From assembly GCA_963838885.1 (NCBI GenBank), contig CAWITB010000053.1:1-64000 (forward strand): a stretch of 64,000 nucleotides of DNA, read 5' to 3'. The notes below the pieces were generated by a model that did no database searches, was not told the origin of the DNA, and saw nothing but the letters and a program-made list of their open reading frames with translations. Numbering within the stretch: the first letter of the stretch is position 1; every line of letters begins with the position of its first letter. Of this stretch, positions 35,175 to 42,630 are shown piece by piece. Origin of the DNA: JAICMB01 sp963838885 (lineage in GTDB: Bacteria > Acidobacteriota > Terriglobia > Bryobacterales > Bryobacteraceae). The translations under genes and the position numbers were made by a program.

Positions 35175-35957
35175 ATGAAATACTACTTGAGCCGCGCGGG
35201 CCGGCAGTACGGGCCGTATACGCTCGAAGATCTGCGCAACATGAGCGCACAAGGTTTGATCGATGCGATGAACGATGTGGCGTGGGCCGAGGGTATGCCC
35301 TCGTGGGTTCCGGTGGGTGAGGTGTTGGGTGGAGCCGCGGCGCTGGTCGCGCAGCTACCCGCGGCGTATTCCGCGCCGGCGCAGCCATACTCACCGCCCG
35401 GGCCGCAGTCGGGGGTTCCCGTTTACGGGGGAGGCGCGGCCGCGTATGGCGCGGCAGCCGCGCCGGCGTACAATGCAACATATGCCCCGCAGCCAAGCGC
35501 CGCGGGACCCATACCCCCGAACCTGCATTGGGGCGTAGTTCTTTTGCTGGCCTGCGTCACCGGCGTGTTCGGACTGATTTGGGTATTCATCCAGGCCAAC
35601 TTCGTCAAGAAAATCGATCCGGCGAGCACGGCGCGAAAGTTGTACGGCGTCGCCATGCTCGCGTTTCCGGCGGCCCTGGTGCTTTTTTTCGTACTTGTGT
35701 TTGGGGTCAGCCCGGCCGGCCGCGCGCTTATAATGGCTCCCGCTGGACTGATCCTTTTCGCGGGCTACTTCGTGGCGCTCGCGTGCATCATTACGGGACA
35801 TTTCAGCATGCGCCGGTCGATCCAAAACTACTACAACACGGTCGAGCCGATCGGGCTGCGGCTGGATGGCGTGATGACGTTTTTTTTTAATATCCTGTAC
35901 TTCCAATATCATTTCTCGCGCATCGCGAACTGGAAGACCACGGGACGCCTCTATTAG
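35175..35957 (+). CDS. GYF_2 domain membrane protein, paralogue 2
   Basis: 260 residues with the same layout as its upstream neighbour: GYF_2 domain (YYLSRAGRQYGPYTLEDLRNMSAQG), proline/alanine linker, and membrane helices. The C-terminus is almost the same in both (SVEPIGLRLNGVMVFFF in one, TVEPIGLRLDGVMTFFF in the other, then FQYHF and a short polar end). The linkers have diverged most. Function unknown; co-transcribed with the first copy. It converges on and overlaps the YoaK-like gene by four bases. Confidence 0.85.
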   Translation: MKYYLSRAGRQYGPYTLEDLRNMSAQGLIDAMNDVAWAEGMPSWVPVGEVLGGAAALVAQLPAAYSAPAQPYSPPGPQSGVPVYGGGAAAYGAAAAPAYNATYAPQPSAAGPIPPNLHWGVVLLLACVTGVFGLIWVFIQANFVKKIDPASTARKLYGVAMLAFPAALVLFFVLVFGVSPAGRALIMAPAGLILFAGYFVALACIITGHFSMRRSIQNYYNTVEPIGLRLDGVMTFFFNILYFQYHFSRIANWKTTGRLY

Positions 35958-36763
35958 TGGGCCGAATCGCTCTCGACCGCTTCGTCGGCGGCTGCCACCG
36001 GGCGGACAACGTCGACCACGACGGCCACGACCAGGATAGCCATCGGCGCAAGGAGCGATAGAAGCGCAAAACGCTCCTCAGCGAAGACTCCGCACACTGC
36101 CCCGGCAAAGAACCCGGTCCACAGGCCGGCCGTAAGCGCGGCGTGCTGCACAGACTTCCGGCGGGGAGAGAGGCGCAGGACGCGGCGCAGACGATGCGGG
36201 AACCGATGCCTCATGCGATCGTAAAACCAGAACGAATAATCGACGGCCGCTTCGGAGAATTTGGAAAGCGATCCGGTCAGATAGGTCGTGTAGACGCGCA
36301 GTCCGTTGATGCGGGTGACGGTTACCGTCTGCATTCCCATTGCGGCGGCGGGCAGGGCCAGCATCGCGTAGGCGACCCAAGGCGCGGGAGCTTGCAACTC
36401 GCCATTGGCGCCCAGATAGCGCGAGCCTGCCACGATGAAGCAGGCGAGAAGAACCAGCTCGGTTATCAACGCGACCGAGAACGAAGAATGGAAGCCGCGG
36501 CGGCGGGCGATTTTGGTGGTAGCGGCGCTGTATAGCAGCCCCGCGATGAACGGCAGGATCGGCCAGCCATGGTAGAACGCGTCTTGCCATTTCGATTCCG
36601 CGATACTGTCGGCGAAACCGGCCGTGTTGCCGGTCATGTGGCTGGAATAGACGTGATAGAGCACCAGCCAACTGACAACATCGACGAAGCCGGCGGCCCA
36701 GGCCATCGACACGGCCAGGAATGCTTTGGGGTGGGCGGCGAGCGGATTCGAGGCCGGCGTCAT
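35954..36763 (-). CDS. YoaK/DUF1275 family membrane protein
   Basis: 269 residues with about six membrane helices. The family start FLAVSMAWAAGFVDVVSWLVLYHVYSSHMTGNTAG is clear (GxxDxxxxLxxxxxFxxxMTGN). Later segments include ALPAAAMGMQTVTVTRINGLRVYTTYLTGSL. DUF1275 proteins are predicted transporters of unknown substrate. It lies ten bases downstream of the Mut7-C gene start-to-stop order, so both may be co-transcribed from the right. Confidence 0.88.
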   Translation of the reverse strand: MTPASNPLAAHPKAFLAVSMAWAAGFVDVVSWLVLYHVYSSHMTGNTAGFADSIAESKWQDAFYHGWPILPFIAGLLYSAATTKIARRRGFHSSFSVALITELVLLACFIVAGSRYLGANGELQAPAPWVAYAMLALPAAAMGMQTVTVTRINGLRVYTTYLTGSLSKFSEAAVDYSFWFYDRMRHRFPHRLRRVLRLSPRRKSVQHAALTAGLWTGFFAGAVCGVFAEERFALLSLLAPMAILVVAVVVDVVRPVAAADEAVESDSAH

Positions 36764-36772
36764 CGGGAGCGA

Positions 36773-37528
36773 TTACTCGGGGGCTTGTTGCAGCGCGGAG
36801 ATCGAGCGTCGCATACGGTCGTAATGCGATCCTTTCCAATACGCGCGCCCGCATTGCGGGCAGTCCTGGAACTCGTGGTGCAATTCGGCCGCGCGCGTCG
36901 GAACGCGATCGCGAACCCGGTCCAGCGAGACAGGCTGCAATACGCCGTTGCACGCCAGGCAGCGGGTAAAAGGGCGGATGCGGCGCGCCAGATCGAAGCG
37001 TTGTACGATGGCGGCGGCCTGCAGGCGGCTGTCCGTTTCGCGTACCCAGTAACCGCGCGTTACGGCCGCGCGCTTCAGAAGTCCGCGGTCGCGCGTCAGA
37101 AGGATGCGATGGCTGGCGGCGCAGACGGCAGCAATCTCCGCGTCGGTGGCGCAACTGCGATAGAGCGTGTCGAAGCCGAGCATGCGCAAATAGGCGGCGA
37201 GCTTGCCGAGGTGTACATCGAGGATGAAGGTCGGGTCGCGCAACGGCTCGGGCCGGACACGAAGCTGCGGAGCGATATCGATCGACTCGAACATCGGATA
37301 GACGGCGATGCGATCGTGGTCGCGGACGAGGTACGAGAAATCGACGGACTCGCCGTTGGCGAGGATGAGGTCGATCTCGGAGTGGGGCACACCGAAACTC
37401 TCGATCATGTCTTTGACCGAGGACGACGCGTGAAAGGCGCGCTCCAATGTCGCCTGACGCTGGTGCGGCGGGAGATGATCGTTCAACTCGGCGTAGAAGC
37501 GAAAGGCGGCGCGCGATGGCCCGGCCAC
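36773..37528 (-). CDS. Mut7-C RNase-domain protein with ubiquitin-like N-terminus
   Basis: 251 residues in two parts: an N-terminal ubiquitin-like Mut7-C-ub domain (FRFYAELNDHLPP, VKDMIESFGVPHSEIDLILANGESVDF) and the Mut7-C PIN-like RNase domain (FILDVHLGKLAAYLRMLGFDTLYR, ILLTRDRGLLKRA) with a zinc ribbon (CLACNGVL and CPQCGRAYWKGSHYDRM). It probably cleaves or processes RNA; the biological target in bacteria is unknown. The first ~20 codons lie in the 366-bp direct repeat, whose second copy at 41578 carries only this 5' end. This copy reads naturally past the repeat edge and is taken as the original. Confidence 0.88.
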   Translation of the reverse strand: MAGPSRAAFRFYAELNDHLPPHQRQATLERAFHASSSVKDMIESFGVPHSEIDLILANGESVDFSYLVRDHDRIAVYPMFESIDIAPQLRVRPEPLRDPTFILDVHLGKLAAYLRMLGFDTLYRSCATDAEIAAVCAASHRILLTRDRGLLKRAAVTRGYWVRETDSRLQAAAIVQRFDLARRIRPFTRCLACNGVLQPVSLDRVRDRVPTRAAELHHEFQDCPQCGRAYWKGSHYDRMRRSISALQQAPE

Positions 37529-37831
37529 ACGCCCATGTTAGCGCCGCTTCCTTTTAGCGTCCTACTGTCCGACTCGAATAACGCGTTTGCGGGCGAGGAA
37601 AATCCGCCGATGGTGATGACGACAACTTGATCCCCGTTCGGGACCGCTTCCGGCACGCGCACGTTCAACTGGTATAAGCCGGCGTTACCGGGAACCAACT
37701 CCGGCGTAAAGAATGTCGGCTGCGTCCACGGCGATTCCTCCGAACGAGACGGTAACTGGGGCATTAACCTGCGCGGCGGCACCGGGGATATCGCCGGGCT
37801 GGGCGGGGGTTGAAGCCGGCGCCCGAGGTCA
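37466..37831. repeat. 366-bp direct repeat, left copy
   Basis: Matches 41578-41942 in the same orientation at about 97 percent by eye, with roughly a dozen substitutions or one-base indels. It holds the 5' end of the Mut7-C gene, a short spacer, and the 3' end of a TIGR03437-type reading frame on the minus strand. In this copy that frame is broken by indels (ending NALFESDSRTL instead of NAFIRVGQ-stop). At its right edge it joins directly to an IS630 fragment. Confidence 0.9.
37562..37831 (-). pseudogene. TIGR03437 domain fragment, left repeat copy
   Basis: About 70-90 residues of the Solibacter-type C-terminal domain: VPGNAGLYQLNVRVPEAVPNGDQVVVITIGGFSSPAN. Relative to the right-hand copy it has indels that change the frame on both sides (FFTPELVPG for LYAGVVPG, and loss of the natural stop). 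No upstream part of a secreted protein is joined to it. It is a dead fragment created by the duplication. Confidence 0.75.
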
Positions 37832-38170
37832 TGCCGATGTCGACCCACCATACAACAGCTACTGCCGGAAGCAACTGAGCGCTTCTTACGGACCAGAAAT
37901 GGCCCGCGAACTCTGGGATTGCTTCACCATCCACTATACACCCACGTATGGAAGTTAGCTCAACGAGGCGGAGATCGAAATCGGAATCTTCGCGCGGCAA
38001 TGCTTGCGCCGCAGGAGAATCCCCGACCTCAAGACCCTCCGCCGAGAGGCGCATGCCTGGAATCGCAGAATGAATCGCGATCGCATCAAGATCAACTGGA
38101 AGTTCGATCGAAAGCCGCCCGCCGGAAGTTCGGTTATAAAAGCAAAGCCTTTAGACGGTCAAAGACTTAG
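37832..38170 (+). pseudogene. IS630-family transposase, C-terminal fragment with an in-frame stop
   Basis: C-terminal third of an IS630/DDE transposase: ARELWDCFTIHYTPTYGS, stop, LNEAEIEIGIFARQCLRRRRIP, DLKTLRREAHAWNRRMNRD, KINWKFDRK, then ARRKFGYKSKAFRRSKT after a one-base shift. The stop is a TAG exactly where the invariant tryptophan of GSWLN is expected. It begins at the edge of the left direct repeat and lacks the N-terminal part. Not functional. Confidence 0.8.
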
Positions 38171-38476
38171 AGAGAACAGACACAGGATAATAGCTGCTGC
38201 GCAAAGCTTAGAGCATCGTGAACGCTCAAGCCATAGGAATTCCATTGTGTTAGTGGGAACCATGTACAAGCTGTCTTTGTAGACGGTCCCCGGAATCACC
38301 GCAATCCCGAGACCCCGACGGAACCCGCGGCCACGAGATGAAGAATCTGCAAAGGACCACCGTAGTCCAAGATCGCATCCTTGCTGGGCCACCGTGAATG
38401 ATAATCTTCCGAAACGATGGGGCGTATGCTCGCCCGGCGCGAGCGGCGAATGACCCACAATACTTCCGGTCCTTCC
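38171..38476. other. Intergenic stretch in the mobile block, no gene recognised
   Basis: About 300 bases between the IS630 fragment and the HEPN-like gene, lower in G+C than the surroundings. A minus-strand open frame (38296-38538) overlaps the end of the next gene and has no recognisable content. Probably non-coding or decayed. Confidence 0.4.
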
Positions 38477-39058
38477 TTATACGTGCGGCTTTTGCCGCCG
38501 AAGGCGGCTCCATAGTTGCGCAAAGCGGCTACTCCCACCCAGGCGCCGACAAAGATCCGTTGCTAAATCCACGCCGATTAGAGCAATGAGGTGACAGCAT
38601 GCGCAGAAGGCCACTAGCGGATCGCGGGACACGTTGTAATCGCGACGAACCGACGAACTGTCTCTGATGCGGATGCGACTAACGTACTCAACTGCTTCTG
38701 TGCGGGAATTGTTAAACGGAAACCAAGCTCCATGCCTATGCTGGTAAATCAGCTGATTTCTCATGCCAGACAACCATGTTCCGCCGCCGAGTCCGCCCGA
38801 CGAAAGAACGTTTTGAATTTCAGAGGTTTCGCCGACCACGGCAGTTGCCTCTGGCTCATTGAGTGAAGCTACCTCCTGAGCTAAGTCCCCCAGAAAGGAA
38901 TAAAAACACCTCCAGAATTGGTCGTGAGCACCGCCACTATCCGCAAGTCTGCCAAGTTCAAAATCGAGTGAGAGCTGCGGGCTCTGGTCCAGGCGACAGA
39001 GATATACGCCCGTGCTTAGCTGTATTGCCGGGTCAAAAAGCGAGGCTATTTGGGTCAT
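38477..39058 (-). CDS. Hypothetical protein with a possible HEPN RNase motif
   Basis: 193 residues from ATG 39058. I do not recognise a named family. It is mainly helical and carries GMRNQLIYQHRHGAW at about residues 105-119, i.e. R-N followed by six residues and H, which fits the RX4-6H signature of HEPN ribonucleases with the usual polar residue after the arginine. A hydrophobic helix (VAFCACCHLIALIGVDLATDL) is near the C-terminus. The frame runs on upstream to 39310 without homology, antisense to the transposase. It lies on the same strand as the DGQHR gene and is separated from it by the IS256 insertion, so the two may once have been one operon. HEPN assignment is tentative. Confidence 0.45.
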   Translation of the reverse strand: MTQIASLFDPAIQLSTGVYLCRLDQSPQLSLDFELGRLADSGGAHDQFWRCFYSFLGDLAQEVASLNEPEATAVVGETSEIQNVLSSGGLGGGTWLSGMRNQLIYQHRHGAWFPFNNSRTEAVEYVSRIRIRDSSSVRRDYNVSRDPLVAFCACCHLIALIGVDLATDLCRRLGGSSRFAQLWSRLRRQKPHV

Positions 39059-39142
39059 GCGGGCCGCCTGGCTTCCTCCGATTCTAAGGACGCATAATGA
39101 TCCGAGGGTGAGTTTTTCTGCAAGAAAAAGGAGAGAGTCGCT

Positions 39143-40400
39143 ATGAAGAGACAATACCAAATCGAACAGCAACGAGCCGTGCAGCAATTCCGCCGGATCG
39201 CCACCGAACAGAATCCGAACATTCAAATGACGCTCCCTTGGTTGACATCGTCGTTTGTTGAAGGAGGGCTGGGTAACCTGCTGCGGCAGGCTGGGTTGGA
39301 GTTGATGCACCTGGTCATGGACGAGGAAGTAAAGTCGCTAGCCGGCGAGCGCCATCAGCAGCAGGAAGGACGGCGCGTGCATCGCTGGGGCAAGGAAGAC
39401 GGATATTGCGTGGTGGACGGGCAGAAGGTGCCGATCCGCAGGACACGGCTGCGCACGGCCGAAAACCGCGAGCAACGTTTGGGCAGTTACGAAATGTTCC
39501 AGCGTAGTGGGCCGATGCAGGCCAGCGTATGGGACAAGATGATGCGCGGTTTGTCGACGCGCAATTACGGCGCAGTGGTGAAGGATTTCCAGGACGCCTA
39601 TGGAATCGAGAAGTTCGCGGTGAGCGAGAACTTCATCGAAGCCAGTCGCGAGAAAGTGAAGCAATTGATGGAGCGGCCGCTGACGGGCCTGCAGCTGTGC
39701 GCGGTGCTGATTGACGGCACGCCGTTCAAGGATCGACAGATGGTTGTAGCGCTTGGTATTGGCTGCGATGGACGCAAAATGGTGCTGGGTATCCGCGAAG
39801 GAGCAACGGAGAATACAACGGTGGTGAGCAGTCTTCTCAATGAACTGGTGGAGCGCGGCTTGGACTTCTCGACGCCGCGGCTTTACATTTTGGACGGAGG
39901 CAAAGCGCTGCAGGCGGCGGTGCGCAAGCATGCGGGCGAGGCCGCGTTCATCCAACGCTGCCAAGTTCATAAAAGACGCAACGTCGTGGATCATTTGCCG
40001 GACGAACATAAAACCGACGTCAGGAGAAAACTCCAGAACGCCTACTCGATGGCAGACTACGCTGACGCTAAGCACGCGCTGGAGCGTTTGCGCCGCGAGC
40101 TCATGGATCTCAATCCGAGCGCGGCGCGCAGCCTGGAAGAGGGCATGGAGGAAACTCTCACTGTACACAGGCTACGCGTACCGGACCAACTCCGGCGCAC
40201 TCTCAGTTGCACGAACGTCATTGAGTCCGCTTTTTCTATCGTCGAGAACGTTTGCCGGAATGTGAAACGCTGGCGGAATGGCGATCAAATTGAGCGGTGG
40301 GTCGGTTGGGGCTGCTCGTTGCCGAGCGGCAGTTCGTAAGGTCATCGGTTATCGCATATTATTGCTGCTTGCTGCGATGGCAACGACGATTCAAAGAAGC
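39143..40400 (+). mobile_element. IS256-family transposase, 3' end frameshifted
   Basis: Mutator-like DDE transposase. Catalytic residues appear in AVLIDGTPF (D), LYILDGGKALQ (D) and CTNVIESAFS (E), with the family pattern CQVHKRRNVVDHLP between. A ribosome-binding sequence AAGGAGAG precedes the ATG at 39143. One continuous frame runs to 40339, but the last residues are out of frame: two one-base shifts near 40305 and 40325 lead to GLLVAERQF and RKVIGYR..LLLLAAMATT, the expected ending. Terminal inverted repeats could not be placed. It sits between the HEPN-like gene and the DGQHR gene. Confidence 0.88.
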
Positions 40401-41530
40401 CGATTGCGAAACGAGCCGCAGTTTATCTTTTGGATGAGAGCGGCATCACCACAGAATGACGCCGCTACGGGCGCGCTCAGGAGTTTGCGTGTCAGGAGGG
40501 CACGCCGGGCAAATGGCGGACTCTGACCTCTCGGCGCCATCGGCTCCAAGGATGGGTCGCACCATGACGGTCGAATCGCCATCGGGAAGATGGGGCTTAC
40601 AATCTCTGCGAAATTGCCGGACGAGTAGTCCCCGGAGTACCTATCTGAAACGCGCTGTCCAACGGAAGCAAATAGACCCATAACTGCCCTGAATACGACA
40701 GGCTTGGCTAACAACGGAGTGGCTGACTTTCTTTGCAGAGCCGTGGACGTGCTGATAAGATAATTATTTAGAATTTTGTAAATTTCTTCTGGTCCCTTAT
40801 CCGGGAATAAGTCAAGAAGCGGCTTTACGGCTGAATTGAACGTAACTCGCGTGATCTTGTTCTTTTCGGTTTCGAACGGAGCCATCAAGCCCTTGAGGGC
40901 GCTTCCCAACTCGGAGTGAAATCGGTCGAAGATGTCACGGAGAGTCCCTTCGCTAGAATCTTCGATTTCAGCAAGCCGTTTGATATCCAGCAGCAACTGG
41001 GCCGGTACCGGCCTCTGCTTAGTATTTATATCGATGAAAAGGCGAGACTCGTCTCGCCTCGACAGTCCGTTGTAGATGACTACGGGTACGCGAAGCGGCG
41101 TCTTCGCTTTCGAAAAACCGAAGACGCGATGCTGGCCATCGAGAATTAAGAACGCGCCTGGACGATCCAGAAATTCGAGCGTCTTGCCTTTCCCAATTAT
41201 TCTCAATTCTGCCGAGGGCTGAGCTGACAGAACAATCGAGTTGGGTATCGTGCCAAGGCCTTCGTCGATGTATTGCGCTATCTCTTTCGCACGCTTCTCG
41301 TCTAGCTCCCTTTGGAAGCCTTGTCTCGGATCTTCCTTGCGAGTGGTTACTGTACAAGTTCTCGCGAGCACGTCGGAGGGCATGGTCAACGTATAGAAGG
41401 ACCGGCTACCCTGCCGGACCAGACTCACGCTGTAGCGCAAGCGCGGCAATTCCTCAGGGGGTGTTTTGCGCCGGGAGGGCGCAGATGATTCCGCGACTTG
41501 GCTCAATGTCCGTCCTTTCGATCCATTCAA
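40391..41530 (-). CDS. DGQHR-domain (DndB-like) protein, C-terminus doubtful
   Basis: 379-codon frame. The DGQHR signature is at residues 131-135 (FLILDGQHRVFGF), followed by VPVVIYNGLSRRDESRLFIDINTKQRPVPAQLLLDI, the pattern shared with DndB and other DGQHR proteins of phosphorothioation and defence islands. Family-like sequence continues to about GQRVSDRYSGDYSSGNFAEIVSPIF. The last ~70 residues (rich in P, S and R, antisense to the end of the transposase) do not look related, so the gene is probably disrupted there. No dndC, dndD or dndE is present nearby. A regulatory or ParB-like DNA-binding role is known for some members; here it is unknown. Confidence 0.75.
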   Translation of the reverse strand: MNGSKGRTLSQVAESSAPSRRKTPPEELPRLRYSVSLVRQGSRSFYTLTMPSDVLARTCTVTTRKEDPRQGFQRELDEKRAKEIAQYIDEGLGTIPNSIVLSAQPSAELRIIGKGKTLEFLDRPGAFLILDGQHRVFGFSKAKTPLRVPVVIYNGLSRRDESRLFIDINTKQRPVPAQLLLDIKRLAEIEDSSEGTLRDIFDRFHSELGSALKGLMAPFETEKNKITRVTFNSAVKPLLDLFPDKGPEEIYKILNNYLISTSTALQRKSATPLLAKPVVFRAVMGLFASVGQRVSDRYSGDYSSGNFAEIVSPIFPMAIRPSWCDPSLEPMAPRGQSPPFARRALLTRKLLSAPVAASFCGDAALIQKINCGSFRNRLL

Positions 41531-41577
41531 TGTTTATATTATTCTACCCGCCACACGGAGCCCTCCTCGGCCTTGTC

Positions 41578-41942
41578 CGGCGGGAGATGATCGTTCAACT
41601 CGGCGTAGAAGCGAAAGGCGGCGCGCGATGGCCCGGCCACACGCCCATGTTAGCGCCGCTTCCTTTTAGCGTCCTACTGTCCGACTCGAATGAACGCGTT
41701 TGCGGGCGAGGAAAATCCGCCGATGGTGATGACGACAACTAGATCCCCGTTCGAGACCGCTTCCGGCACGCGCAAGTTCAACTGGTATAAGCCGGCGTTA
41801 CCGGGAACAACTCCGGCGTAAAGAATGTCGGCTGCGTCCACGGCGATTCCTCCGAACGAGACGGTAACGGGGGCATTAACCTGTGCGGCGGCGCGGGGGA
41901 TATCGCCGGGCTGGGCGGGCGTGAAGCTCGCGCCCGAGGTCA
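41578..41942. repeat. 366-bp direct repeat, right copy
   Basis: Second copy of 37466-37831. The TIGR03437 frame is open here and ends naturally (ANAFIRVGQ-stop), while the Mut7-C part is cut off after about 22 codons. The two copies flank a block of about 3.75 kb with three transposase remains and two other genes. Confidence 0.9.
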
Positions 41943-41999
41943 GCCCCGGCGCTCCGGCGTAAGAACCGGTAATGGCATTGATCGCGGCGATAGGTCATG
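41674..41999 (-). pseudogene. TIGR03437 domain, C-terminal fragment of a secreted protein
   Basis: About 108 residues in one frame: AINAITGSYAGAPGLTSGASF, then NAPVTVSFGGIAVDAADILYAGVVPG, then NAGLYQLNLRVPEAVSNGDL and a natural stop. This is the end of a Solibacter-type secreted protein similar to the tail of the S8 protease. The N-terminal part is missing because sequence right of 42000 is ISL3-like. It is the better-preserved parent of the fragment in the left repeat. Confidence 0.75.
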
Positions 42000-42094
42000 G
42001 CCGTCCGGGTTCAACAAAAATAGAAAAACTCCGGAGAGGCGGACTGCATTGTTACCGGCGCCGCATTGCTTGTCTGCGCGCCGGCGGCATCGCA

Positions 42095-42624
42095 GTTTGT
42101 GGTCACTTGGATGCTTGCGTTCCTACCTAAAAGTCATTCGCGAGAAATGCTCCGAGGCGCTTCACATCCTCGATCGTTTTCACATCGTGGCGAAAATGAA
42201 CAAGGCGCTGGACGAAGTCCGAGCGGGAGAATCGCGCCGCATGGCAAGCGAGGCGGCGTGCCCGTGCTGAGGAAGTCGCGCTGGCTGCTGCTCAAACGCG
42301 AAGCGAATCTGAAGACGGAACAGCGCTTCCGGTTGCGCGATCTGCTCCGTTACAACCTGAAGACCTTACGTGCTTACGTTCTTAAGGAAACCTTTCAGCA
42401 GCTCTGGGATTACAACTCGCCCGTATGGGCCAAAAAGTTCCTCGATGACTGATGTCGCCAAGTGATGCGCTCGCGCATCGCGCCCATGAAGAACATCGTC
42501 CGGTCTCTCCGCCTGCACCGCGAACTGATCCTCAACTATTTCCGCGCTCAGAAGCTGCTTTCCAGCGGAGTTGTCACTCATTGGCAAGTTGCCCGAGCCG
42601 GAATCGACCCACGAATTGTTCTGA
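42095..42624 (+). pseudogene. ISL3-family transposase, fragment
   Basis: Degraded ISL3 (IS204/IS1001/IS1165) transposase. Pieces read KVIREKCSEALHILDRFHIVAKMNKALDEVRAGESRR, then PVLRKSRWLLLKREANL, RFRLRDLLRYNLKTLRAYVLKE, FQQLWDYNSPVWAKKFLDDW, MRSRIAPMKNIVRSLRLHREL and NYFRAQKLLSSGVV, then an internal deletion, and GKLPEPESTHELF-stop at 42624. Several frame changes separate them. Not functional. It abuts the 3' end of the TonB receptor gene. Confidence 0.8.
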
Positions 42625-42630
42625 CGAACC

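Noticed and set aside
38296..38538. 80-codon minus-strand ORF as a separate gene
   Set aside because: It overlaps the end of the HEPN-like gene in another frame and shows no motif.
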